In this document: positions 8,084 to 14,219 of the stretch, in pieces
How the letters are laid out: the number at the start of each line of letters is the position of its first letter
Position numbering within the stretch: the stretch's first letter is position 1
Assembly: GCA_031550755.1 (NCBI GenBank)
Contig: JAVBOJ010000046.1
Coordinates: 1-14,238, forward strand
Length of the DNA stretch: 14,238 nucleotides
Reading direction: 5' to 3'
Origin: JAVBOJ01 sp031550755
Lineage (GTDB): Bacteria; Bacillota; Clostridia; Oscillospirales; UBA929
Notes under the pieces: generated by a model
Seen by the model: only the letters and a program-made list of their open reading frames with translations
The model's database searches: none
What the model was told of the DNA's origin: nothing
Position numbers and translations under genes: made by a program

Positions 8084-8097
8084 GAGGGAGGGAGGCG

Positions 8098-8122
8098 CAA
8101 TCCGCCGGGGCCGGCCGGATTG
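8098..8122 (+). other. Inverted repeat between kinase and receiver genes
   Basis: CAATCCG (8098-8104) and CGGATTG (8116-8122) pair perfectly around an 11-nt GC-only loop containing GGCCGGCC. It occupies the 48-nt gap between the kinase stop and the receiver ATG and lacks a U tract, so it is not an ordinary terminator. It ends 9 nt before the receiver start and could limit translation or protect the downstream message. Confidence 0.5.
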
Positions 8123-8131
8123 CGGAGAGGT

Positions 8132-8584
8132 ATGACGGTTTTATTGCTGGAGGATTATTTGTCCACCCTGCAAACCACGGCCGATTTTCTGGAGCACAAC
8201 GGATACACCGTGATCCGCTGCGGCTCGCTGGCCAAGGCGATGGAATCCTTTGCGCTGGATCATGCGCACATTGACCGGATCGTGACCGATTTGAACATGA
8301 ACCCCAGAGGCTTGCCGCCCGCGCTCATCGACAAAACGGACAACACCCGCCTGACCGGATGGATGTTTTTGCTCCACAGTGTATATGACGAGCCAAAAAA
8401 TGATAGAATTAAGACAGTGGTTTATTCGGATTTTGTGGGGCTTTTGAAGGAGCATATGGAAAGCATCGAAGAAACGCGGGACAAAGAGCACGACCACGAG
8501 CGGAAGGTCTTTGCCGCCGTTAAGCTGTTGACCAAAAGCTCGGTGATCGACAAGGACCGGAAATTGATGGAGCTGTTAAAATAG
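8132..8584 (+). CDS. Stand-alone atypical response-regulator receiver protein
   Basis: A 150-residue single-domain protein resembling a CheY-type receiver. LLLED (4-8) supplies the acidic pair E7/D8, IVTDLNM places the phospho-acceptor Asp at D53, and TVVYSD puts Ser99 in the usual Thr/Ser position. The D53-S99 distance is about 46 residues against about 30 in CheY, reflecting an insertion (RGLPPALIDKTDNTRL), and the usual Lys-Pro motif after the last strand is not evident. The C-terminus is charged and helical (about 105-150) with no DNA-binding domain, so output must be by protein contact. ATG 8132 is chosen, with GGAG 4 nt upstream; an in-frame TTG at 8120 lies inside the hairpin and lacks a well-placed RBS. 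The gene lies between the kinase and the membrane protein (23-nt gap), so it may relay phosphate between them. Confidence 0.78.
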   Translation: MTVLLLEDYLSTLQTTADFLEHNGYTVIRCGSLAKAMESFALDHAHIDRIVTDLNMNPRGLPPALIDKTDNTRLTGWMFLLHSVYDEPKNDRIKTVVYSDFVGLLKEHMESIEETRDKEHDHERKVFAAVKLLTKSSVIDKDRKLMELLK

Positions 8585-8607
8585 GGGTTGGGAAGGATGG
8601 TTTTACC

Positions 8608-9426
8608 GTGAAGCGACGCAAAAACAACTGGCAATCGGTTGCGGTAACGGGTGGCTTTGTCGGCGCGATTGCCATTGCGCTGGCCGTCCTCGCGGTCGCG
8701 CTGATTATCTTTGCCGGCAATCAAAGCCGTTTTTCCGAACAACTCAACGAGGCGCTGCTTGCGGCCGGCGGTTCCGAGGGGTTCGAACGCCGGGTTGAGG
8801 CGATCAAGCAGCTCCACGAGCTGCAAAAGAGCTCCTCCGCCACCGATATTTTCGCGTTTATCTATGCCTTTTTGAGCTCTGTCTTTGTCGCGCTGGGCGC
8901 GTATTATGTGAACACCAGCAAGAAAAATGTGGAGACGCTGCAAAAAGACTACAAGGAAATGGAAAGCAGATACCTCTCCATGGAGGACAAGGTCGCCGCC
9001 ATGCAAAAAACCTCCGACAGAATACAGCAATCGCTGCGGCGCTTTGAGGAGGCGTCCGCCGGCGCCGGTGCCGTGGCCAAGCTCCAAAAAACCACCACCC
9101 GCGCCATGCAGCTGCTGAATATGCTGATCAGCATCGCGGTCTGCACCGATTCCGACCTGCTGGACTCCCTCGTGTATGAGTTCCTCCCCCGGATCAACGA
9201 GCACGCGGCGCACATCCCGGCCGAAATCGCCGCCCTTGTTCCGGAGGATTACCGGCACGGAGACGTCGGCACGCTGAAAAGCGTACTCAACGAGGTGGCC
9301 AGCTGCGCGAAGATGTGCGAGGCCCGGACGCATGTCCTGCTGGACGGCAAATATCTGAGGGAATTGCAGGCGTTTGCCGCGCGGTGCAACGCGCAAATGG
9401 ACGAAAAGACGAACGGCGGCCATTAA
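8608..9426 (+). CDS. Two-TM coiled-coil membrane protein, candidate effector
   Basis: A 272-residue protein of no family I recognise. A basic start (MKRRKNN) precedes TM1 (about 10-36), followed by a roughly 40-residue loop with a helix-forming segment, TM2 (about 79-101), a charged coiled coil (about 105-150), a short Gly/Ala hinge (AGAGA) and a helical C-terminal domain (about 158-262). By the positive-inside rule the N-terminus and the long C-terminal part are cytoplasmic. It begins with GTG at 8608, with GGAAGG 11 nt upstream; an ATG at 8597 is out of frame and closes within 4 codons. The stop codon lies in the A tract of the terminator hairpin. As the last gene of the operon and its only membrane protein, it could be the output (pore or scaffold) or a receptor for the soluble signalling proteins. 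Two TMs plus a cytoplasmic helical domain recall SLATT-type effectors only in outline. Confidence 0.82.
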   Translation: MKRRKNNWQSVAVTGGFVGAIAIALAVLAVALIIFAGNQSRFSEQLNEALLAAGGSEGFERRVEAIKQLHELQKSSSATDIFAFIYAFLSSVFVALGAYYVNTSKKNVETLQKDYKEMESRYLSMEDKVAAMQKTSDRIQQSLRRFEEASAGAGAVAKLQKTTTRAMQLLNMLISIAVCTDSDLLDSLVYEFLPRINEHAAHIPAEIAALVPEDYRHGDVGTLKSVLNEVASCAKMCEARTHVLLDGKYLRELQAFAARCNAQMDEKTNGGH

Positions 9427-9452
9427 AAAGGAGGGGTTTTCCCCTCCTTTTT
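9425..9452. terminator. Perfect bidirectional rho-independent terminator
   Basis: AAAAAGGAGGGG (9425-9436), TTTT loop, CCCCTCCTTTTT (9441-9452): a 12-bp perfect stem with an A tract on one side and a T tract on the other. It can stop the Roc-COR operon rightward and the tRNA-Arg operon leftward. It overlaps the stop codon of the two-TM gene. A nearly identical hairpin follows malQ (14113-14137). Confidence 0.93.
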
Positions 9453-9456
9453 ACAC

Positions 9457-9498
9457 GTTTCCTCCCCCCTTTGCTCATATGCCGAGGCCGGAGGAAAC
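9457..9498 (+). terminator. Possible secondary terminator hairpin
   Basis: GTTTCCTCC (9457-9465) and GGAGGAAAC (9490-9498) form a 9-bp perfect stem with a 24-nt loop, followed by CTTTTTG. The loop is long, so this is weaker than the adjacent hairpin and may be a backup. The rest of 9453-9513 shows no gene. Confidence 0.35.
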
Positions 9499-9513
9499 CT
9501 TTTTGACAGGCTG

Positions 9514-9544
9514 AGAGCCGCGGAATCATTGATTCCGCGGCTCT
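9514..9544 (-). repeat. Perfect 14-bp inverted repeat abutting the tRNA 3' end
   Basis: AGAGCCGCGGAATC (9514-9527), ATT, GATTCCGCGGCTCT (9531-9544). Its edge touches the encoded CCA of the tRNA with no intervening base. In the minus direction it forms a very stable 3-nt-loop hairpin but has no following U tract. It may act as a terminator, a processing signal for the tRNA 3' end, or a dispersed palindrome. Confidence 0.8.
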
Positions 9545-9619
9545 TGGCACCCCCAGCAGGAATCGAACCTGCAACTGACCCTTAGGAGGGGTCTGTTATA
9601 TCCATTTAACCATAGGGGC
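9545..9619 (-). tRNA. tRNA-Arg (anticodon CCU)
   Basis: The minus strand folds as a 75-nt cloverleaf with encoded CCA (9547-9545). Acceptor strand GCCCCTA pairs with TGGGGGT (one G-U at the end and one internal G-U), the D arm is GTTAAATGGATATAAC, the anticodon stem GACCC/GGGTC encloses loop CTCCTAA (anticodon CCU, reading AGG), and the T arm is GCAGG-TTCGATT-CCTGC. The 5' end lies only 4 nt after the stop of the dehydrogenase-like gene, so it may be processed from that operon's transcript. A weak CCGACA-18-GATACT promoter just upstream could also drive it alone. Confidence 0.96.
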
Positions 9620-9623
9620 ACAT

Positions 9624-10430
9624 TCAGTATCCCTTGACAAAATCCACCATGTCGGAGAGCGCCTTGCCCGCCAAATAGCGGTCGAGCTGCTCGGCAATCA
9701 GCGCAAACATCCGATCCTCGCGCGGCGGGAGGCAGTCCGGCGCGGCGGCGCACAGCAAACCCGCCTCAGCCGCCGCCGTGAGCGCCGAGGGGGCAAACAC
9801 GCCGGGCTCGGACAGCGAGCAAAACACCGCGCCGCGCTTCATGCGCGACAAATCCAGTACGCCGGCCGTCTCGCGGGTCAGTGGCAGCGCACACAGGACA
9901 AAGTCCGCCCGCGCCAGCGCCTCGGGCAGGTCGCGCAGGGCGTACAGCTCGTCTATGCCGCGCGGCTTGTCCAGCAGATTCCGGCGGACGCCCCGCACGG
10001 TGCAGCCGAACGCGCCGAGCAACGGGAGCAGCGCCGTGGACACCGCGCCCAGCCCCAGCAGCGCCACCGTCGCGCCGTGGAGTTCCTGTCCGCCGCCTCG
10101 CGACAGCCGCAGAAAGGTCTCCAGCACCGCTTCGGCGCCCGGGACGCCGTAACAGCCCCCCGGTTTTGTCACCCGCACCGCCGGGCTTACGTAATGCTCC
10201 GGCTGGGCATAGGCCCGCCGGCAGGGGCTCGTGAGTTGCAGCCAGCGCAAAAACGGAGCCCCGAGCAGACTCTCGAGCGGCGGCATCCCCAGGATGATCT
10301 CCGCCGAGGCCAACGCCGCCGGCGTCAGCGCACCGGCCGACAGGCAGGTCACCTCGCCGGCCTTGTCGGACAAGGTCTGCCACTGCGCCGGGCTGAGGGA
10401 AAACGTCTCGTCACACACTGCCAAAATCAT
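9624..10430 (-). CDS. Degenerate D-2-hydroxyacid dehydrogenase-family protein
   Basis: At 268 residues this is shorter than the usual 310-330. The NAD-binding half is recognisable: GLGAVSTALLPLLGAFG (126-142; the third Gly of the Rossmann GxGxxG is Ser131), then ADFVLCALPLTRETAG and MKRGAVF. Where active enzymes have N-x-A-R-G with the catalytic Arg, this has SLSEPG with Glu208. The segment that normally carries the catalytic Glu and the TPH His is missing: PPREDR (235-240) runs almost directly into the C-terminal helix RYLAGKALSDMVDFVKGY, which is conserved in the family. The protein may still bind dinucleotide but probably lacks classical dehydrogenase activity. The reading frame is intact, so it appears to be maintained rather than decaying. 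It overlaps the phosphoesterase stop by 4 nt (ATGA), implying coupled translation, and the tRNA-Arg follows 4 nt after the stop. Confidence 0.82.
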   Translation of the reverse strand: MILAVCDETFSLSPAQWQTLSDKAGEVTCLSAGALTPAALASAEIILGMPPLESLLGAPFLRWLQLTSPCRRAYAQPEHYVSPAVRVTKPGGCYGVPGAEAVLETFLRLSRGGGQELHGATVALLGLGAVSTALLPLLGAFGCTVRGVRRNLLDKPRGIDELYALRDLPEALARADFVLCALPLTRETAGVLDLSRMKRGAVFCSLSEPGVFAPSALTAAAEAGLLCAAAPDCLPPREDRMFALIAEQLDRYLAGKALSDMVDFVKGY

Positions 10431-11260
10431 GAAATGCCCTCCGGGCCGCTCTGCAAAATCACCGTAATCACGTGCGGCGGGTTGAACAGGCGCGGCGCGC
10501 CCAGCCCCCGGCTGGCCACCATCACGGTGGCGTCCTCACGGTAGGCCCCCGAGGTATGCTTGGGAAACCACACCCGCCCCGGCCCCAACAGCCCGTCGGT
10601 AAACGGCAGACGGATGAGCCCGCCGTGCGCGTGGCCGGTCAGGGCGAGATCGATTTTGAGGGCTACAAATTCGTCAAACCGGTCGTATCGGTGACATAAC
10701 ATCAGCAAAAACGGGTCGCCGCCCTGCCGCGCGTCCCGCACGACCTCCGGCATGGGCTTCATGTCCCGCCGCCCGCCGAGATCCTCAATGCCCACGAGGC
10801 GGACGGTATCGCCGCCGCGCGTCAGCGTGATGGTTTCGTTGGAGAGATAGACCGCGCCGGTGCTCTCCACCAGCGGAACGAAGGCCCCCATAATCCGCCC
10901 GCCCCACTCATGGTTGCCCGCCACATAATAGGTCGGCGCGAGGGCGGCCAGCTTTACAAACAGGCTCTCGATGACCGGGAAATCCTTGGGCTCCTGAGCA
11001 AAGTCCCCCGTCAGCGCGATGAGGTCGGGCCGCTGGGCGGCCACCAACGCGACCAGCCGTTCGTTGTCCGTCCCGAATTCCCGGGCGTGCAAATCGGACA
11101 GCTGGACGATGCGGAATCCGTCAAAGCCCTGCGGCAGACGGGGGGAGGAAATCGTAATCGTTTGCAGGTCGATCATGGTGTCACCTATAAATCCCCACGC
11201 CAGCAGCCCCAGCAACAGCAGCAGAAACAGCCGGCGAAGCGGGTGTTTAGCCCTGCCCAT
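10427..11260 (-). CDS. Membrane-anchored metallophosphoesterase (YkuE-like)
   Basis: A 277-residue protein with a basic N-terminus (MGRAKHPLRR) and one hydrophobic segment (about 11-27), acting as an uncleaved anchor or signal. The calcineurin-like phosphoesterase motifs occur in order: QLSDLH (D56, H58), LTGDF (D86), GNHE (N116, H117), LCHRYDRFD (H190) and LTGHAHGG (H210, H212), which together bind two metal ions. YkuE-type members are thought to act at the cell envelope. The substrate cannot be told from sequence. ATG at 11260 is preferred because the hydrophobic anchor follows directly; a TTG at 11290 would extend it by 10 residues. No strong RBS is seen for either start. It overlaps the end of the upstream F420-ligase-like gene by 14 nt, so translation is probably coupled, and it overlaps the next gene by 4 nt. 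Confidence 0.9.
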   Translation of the reverse strand: MGRAKHPLRRLFLLLLLGLLAWGFIGDTMIDLQTITISSPRLPQGFDGFRIVQLSDLHAREFGTDNERLVALVAAQRPDLIALTGDFAQEPKDFPVIESLFVKLAALAPTYYVAGNHEWGGRIMGAFVPLVESTGAVYLSNETITLTRGGDTVRLVGIEDLGGRRDMKPMPEVVRDARQGGDPFLLMLCHRYDRFDEFVALKIDLALTGHAHGGLIRLPFTDGLLGPGRVWFPKHTSGAYREDATVMVASRGLGAPRLFNPPHVITVILQSGPEGIS

Positions 11261-12422
11261 AATGGTCAAAATACCCCGAAATGTACACAAACGGCGTGCC
11301 CTTGTCTCCGCTGCCGGTCGTCAAGTCGCACAGGCTGCCCACGAGGTCGGCCACGCGGCGCGGCGTTGTTCCCAGCCGGTCGTTGTCGCCGGCCAGATCC
11401 TTTTGCGCGCGGATATACTCGGCGATGGCCTCGGTCAGCGCCGGGCCGGACAGGCCGGCAAACTTCGTATCGGCCAGATATTTGATCTTGAGCTCGTGCG
11501 GCAGACCCGACAGCCCCTCGGTAAACGCCGGGGAGACCACCGGATCGGCCAGCTCCCAGATGCCCGCCGCCGGGTCCTTAAAGGCTCCGTCGCCGTAGAT
11601 CAGCACCTCGATATGCCGCCCGGTTTTTTCCTTCAGCTCCTGCTGGACGCGGGTCACGAGCGCCTGACCGCCGCGCGGGAAGAGCTTGACCCGGTCGTCA
11701 TCGGCCAAATTCGAGCCCAGCAGCCCGAAATCCGGGTTGAACCCGCTGCCGTCCACACTCTCGGTCAGCAGCTCGTCAATGCCCCAGACGGCGCGCGCCC
11801 CGGCCTGACGGACAATGCGCTTGGTGCGCTCGCGGGTATGGATATCCGCCGTGATGACCTCGGGCGCGTAGTCCAAAATCGCGCGCGGATTGTTGGCGAA
11901 AATGATCTCCACCTGCGGCCCGGCGGATTTGTACAGCTCGACATAATCCACGCCGGTAAACGGATGCGCCGGCTTGCCGAAATGGCGCAAAAACGCCGCC
12001 TCGTCCAGCACGTCGGCGTACGGATTGACGCCGCTTTCGTCCAGCGCGTCCAACGACATCAGCGGATTGCCCACCTCGTCGGCGGGATAGGACAGCTGCA
12101 CGACGACGCGGTCGGCCCCTTGGGCGATACCCTGCAACAGCATGAAAAACCGGTTGCGGCTCAAAATCGGATGCACGACGCCCACAACCCCGCCCGGACA
12201 TTTGCGCCGGACGTCGGCCGCGATCTGCGACAGGGTGGCGTAATTGCCCTGTGCGCGCGCGACGCACGCCTCGGTCACCGCCAGTATGTCTCCGTCGCGC
12301 GGGGAAAAGCCCTCCGCCCGCGACGCGGACAGCAGCGTGTCCACCATCATGGCCGCCAGGTCGTCCCCTTGCCGTATGATCGGCGCGCGCAACCCGCGCA
12401 CCACTGTTCCCAACGTTTTCAT
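11247..12422 (-). CDS. Coenzyme F420-0:L-glutamate ligase-family protein (CofE-like)
   Basis: A 391-residue protein that I recognise as the F420_ligase family by its overall pattern: an N-terminal strand followed by DGDILAVTEACVARAQGN (an acidic turn then a helix, cf. the DIlvv(a/t)xkivs pattern of CofE), a long middle region, and IYGDGAFKDPAAGIWELADPV. CofE adds L-glutamate to F420-0 using GTP. This version is longer than archaeal CofE (about 250 residues), as in many Clostridia that are not known to make F420, so its true substrate is doubtful. No TM segment or signal peptide is seen. The start has AGAGGAG (12431-12437) 8 nt upstream. It is first in an operon with the phosphoesterase and the degenerate dehydrogenase, and divergent from malQ. 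The family call is good; the reaction is uncertain. Confidence 0.8.
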   Translation of the reverse strand: MKTLGTVVRGLRAPIIRQGDDLAAMMVDTLLSASRAEGFSPRDGDILAVTEACVARAQGNYATLSQIAADVRRKCPGGVVGVVHPILSRNRFFMLLQGIAQGADRVVVQLSYPADEVGNPLMSLDALDESGVNPYADVLDEAAFLRHFGKPAHPFTGVDYVELYKSAGPQVEIIFANNPRAILDYAPEVITADIHTRERTKRIVRQAGARAVWGIDELLTESVDGSGFNPDFGLLGSNLADDDRVKLFPRGGQALVTRVQQELKEKTGRHIEVLIYGDGAFKDPAAGIWELADPVVSPAFTEGLSGLPHELKIKYLADTKFAGLSGPALTEAIAEYIRAQKDLAGDNDRLGTTPRRVADLVGSLCDLTTGSGDKGTPFVYISGYFDHYGQG

Positions 12423-12463
12423 TGCGCTTGCTCCTCTCGGACAATTTTTCCCGTCCGCCCTAT

Positions 12464-12469
12464 ATTATA
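12464..12469 (-). promoter_or_regulatory. Probable -10 element for the F420-ligase-like operon
   Basis: A perfect TATAAT on the minus strand lies 41 nt before the start codon, giving a leader of about 35 nt. A TTGACA at 12477-12482 is only 7 bp away and cannot pair with it at normal spacing. At 17 bp there is only a run of T, so the -35 is poor or replaced by an activator. Confidence 0.5.
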
Positions 12470-12502
12470 CACCGCCTGTCAAGCCGAAAAAAGGGGGCAC
12501 GC

Positions 12503-12531
12503 TTGCAAAGCCTACCGGCCTGTGCTACAAT
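12503..12531 (+). promoter_or_regulatory. Extended -10 promoter of malQ
   Basis: TTGCAA (12503-12508), 17-bp spacer, TACAAT (12526-12531), with TGC immediately before the -10 (extended -10 motif). Transcription would start near 12538, giving a leader of about 20 nt. GGAGGAGGGG (12544-12553) is the ribosome binding site. No cre-like operator for sugar regulation was recognised. Confidence 0.72.
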
Positions 12532-12557
12532 GAGGCAAATCATGGAGGAGGGGTTAC

Positions 12558-14060
12558 ATGCTTGCCACCCGCGCCGCCGGTATCGTCCTGCCCGTGTTTT
12601 CCCTGCCCGGCCGTCAGGGCATCGGCACTCTGGGGGAGGCCGCCTTCCGCTTTGTCGATTTTCTCGCCGACGCCGGACAATCCTATTGGCAAATCCTCCC
12701 GCTCGGCCCCACCGGCTACGGCGATTCGCCCTATCAAAGCTGCTCGACCTTCGCCGGCAATCCCTACCTCATCGACCTCGAAGCGCTGGAACAACAGGGG
12801 CTTTTGTCCTCGGGGGACTGGAGCCCGGCGCTGTTTAGCGACCATCCTGACAAAATTGATTACGGCGCGTTGTATGCACACCGGCTGGAGGTGCTGCGCC
12901 GCGCGTTTGAAAAAAAGAAGCTGCCGCCCGATTTTGACGACTTCTGCGCCGAAAATCAGGGCTGGCTGCCCGACTACGCCCTCTTTGCCGCCGCCAAGGC
13001 GTACTTCCATATGGCCCCCTTGAGCGACTGGCCGGACAAGGAGCTGACCGCGCGAAAGCCGGAGGCGCTGCGGTATTACGGCCAGAAGCTGGCCAAGGAA
13101 ACGCGGTTTCACAGCTTCCTCCAGTGGCTGTTCTGGCGGCAGTGGGACAGGCTCAAGGCTTACGCCGGCCAGAAAAACATCGCCATCATCGGCGATTTGC
13201 CCATCTATGTCTCCTCCGACAGCGTCGAGGTCTGGGTCAGCCCGGAGCTGTTTTTGCTGGACCATGACGGAAACCCCGCCGCCGTGGCCGGCGTGCCGCC
13301 CGATTATTACTCGGCCACGGGGCAGCTCTGGGGCAACCCGCTCTACGCCTGGCCGGTTCACAAAAAAACCGGCTACGCGTGGTGGCTGTCCCGGCTGGCG
13401 CACACGCGGCGGCTGTTTGACGTCGTGCGGATCGACCACTTCCGGGGGTTTGACAACTACTGGGAGGTGCCCGCCGGGGCGCCCGACGCCTCCGCCGGCC
13501 GCTGGCGCATGGGGCCGGGATTGCCGTTTGTCAAAGCCGTGCGCGAGGCCTTCCCCGACCTGCCGCTGATTGCCGAGGATCTCGGCGAGCTTGGCGACGA
13601 GGTGCGCGGGTTTTTCCAAAAAACCGGGCTGCCGGGGATGAATGTCCTCATCTACGCCTTCGACGTGGACGGCGACAGCGCCTACCTGCCCCACAACACG
13701 CCGCCCGGGCGGGTGCTGTACACCTCGACGCATGATTCGCCGACCTTTGTCGGCTGGTTTTTCGACGAGGCCGACGACGCCCAGCGGGTCTTTGCCGCCG
13801 ACTATCTGCGTCTGCGGGAGGACGAGGGGCTGGGCTGGGGGGCGGTCAAATCGGTGTGGGCGTCGGCCGCGGGGCTGGCCATGGCGCCGCTGCCGGATGT
13901 GCTGGGGCTGGGCGCCGACGCGCGGATCAACACCCCCGCCACCCTCGGCGGAAACTGGAGCTGGCGGGTGCGCGCCGAGGCGTTCAATCCGGCGCTGGCC
14001 GCCCAACTGCGTCAGGTGACGGAAACATACAGAAGAGCACCGCGCCTCCCTCTCCCGTAA
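12558..14060 (+). CDS. malQ: 4-alpha-glucanotransferase (amylomaltase), GH77
   Basis: This enzyme moves segments of alpha-1,4-glucan between maltodextrin or glycogen chains, releasing glucose, and acts in the cytoplasm in glycogen or maltodextrin use. At 500 residues it is the usual length for bacterial MalQ. Family segments are present in order: SYWQILPLGPTGYGDSPYQS (42-61), IGDLPIYVSSDSVEVW (211-226), VPPDYYSATGQLWGNPLY (246-263), VRIDHFRGFDNYW with R291 and the nucleophile D293, LIAEDLG with the acid/base E340, and TSTHDSPT with D393 as the third carboxylate, where many homologues have THDNDT. NTPATLGGNWSWR near the end matches the conserved C-terminal motif. The ATG has a strong RBS. The gene is monocistronic, between its own promoter and terminator. 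No other sugar gene lies in the window, so its pathway partners must be elsewhere. Confidence 0.97.
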   Translation: MLATRAAGIVLPVFSLPGRQGIGTLGEAAFRFVDFLADAGQSYWQILPLGPTGYGDSPYQSCSTFAGNPYLIDLEALEQQGLLSSGDWSPALFSDHPDKIDYGALYAHRLEVLRRAFEKKKLPPDFDDFCAENQGWLPDYALFAAAKAYFHMAPLSDWPDKELTARKPEALRYYGQKLAKETRFHSFLQWLFWRQWDRLKAYAGQKNIAIIGDLPIYVSSDSVEVWVSPELFLLDHDGNPAAVAGVPPDYYSATGQLWGNPLYAWPVHKKTGYAWWLSRLAHTRRLFDVVRIDHFRGFDNYWEVPAGAPDASAGRWRMGPGLPFVKAVREAFPDLPLIAEDLGELGDEVRGFFQKTGLPGMNVLIYAFDVDGDSAYLPHNTPPGRVLYTSTHDSPTFVGWFFDEADDAQRVFAADYLRLREDEGLGWGAVKSVWASAAGLAMAPLPDVLGLGADARINTPATLGGNWSWRVRAEAFNPALAAQLRQVTETYRRAPRLPLP

Positions 14061-14112
14061 ATTGTTCAAAAAACGCCCGGGGGGTGCCATCCCTCGTGGG
14101 AGAAAAAGTGTG

Positions 14113-14137
14113 AAAAGGAGGGGCTTCCCCTCCTTTT
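14113..14137 (+). terminator. Rho-independent terminator of malQ
   Basis: AAAAGGAGGGG (14113-14123), CTT loop, CCCCTCCTTTT (14127-14137): an 11-bp perfect stem, 52 nt after the stop codon. It has nearly the same sequence as the terminator at 9425-9452, suggesting a hairpin type used repeatedly in this genome. The space 14061-14112 holds nothing else recognisable. Confidence 0.9.
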
Positions 14138-14145
14138 CGCGTTGA

Positions 14146-14219
14146 GTGCAGCTTGCTGCACGGAGTCCCGCCGCAGCGACGGCATATCATTCAAAAACAT
14201 CGTTTTGAATGATATCCGT
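14146..14219. repeat. Palindrome-rich element, possible dispersed (REP/MITE-like) repeat
   Basis: Two hairpins lie in tandem. GTGCAGC-TT-GCTGCAC (14146-14161) is a perfect 7-bp stem. The second is ATATCATTCAAAA (14184-14196), six-base loop, TTTTGAATGATAT (14203-14215), a perfect 13-bp stem extended by ACGG/CCGT (14179-14182 with 14216-14219) past one bulged C. Between them is a GC-rich spacer (GTCCCGCCGCAGCGACGG). The AT-rich second stem is unlike the surrounding GC-rich DNA. No gene is seen from 14138 to the window end. Confidence 0.6.

Noticed and set aside
9514..9619. tRNA-Arg as an integration site of a mobile island
   Set aside because: No integrase, no direct repeat of the tRNA 3' end and no other mobile gene is visible in the window.
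12464..12482. TTGACA plus TATAAT as a full minus-strand promoter
   Set aside because: The two hexamers are only 7 bp apart, so they cannot be one promoter. Only the -10 is kept.
12540..14090. Minus-strand open frame of 516 codons opposite malQ
   Set aside because: malQ has all GH77 catalytic motifs, promoter, RBS and terminator. The opposite frame is Pro/Gly/Arg/Val-rich without motifs.
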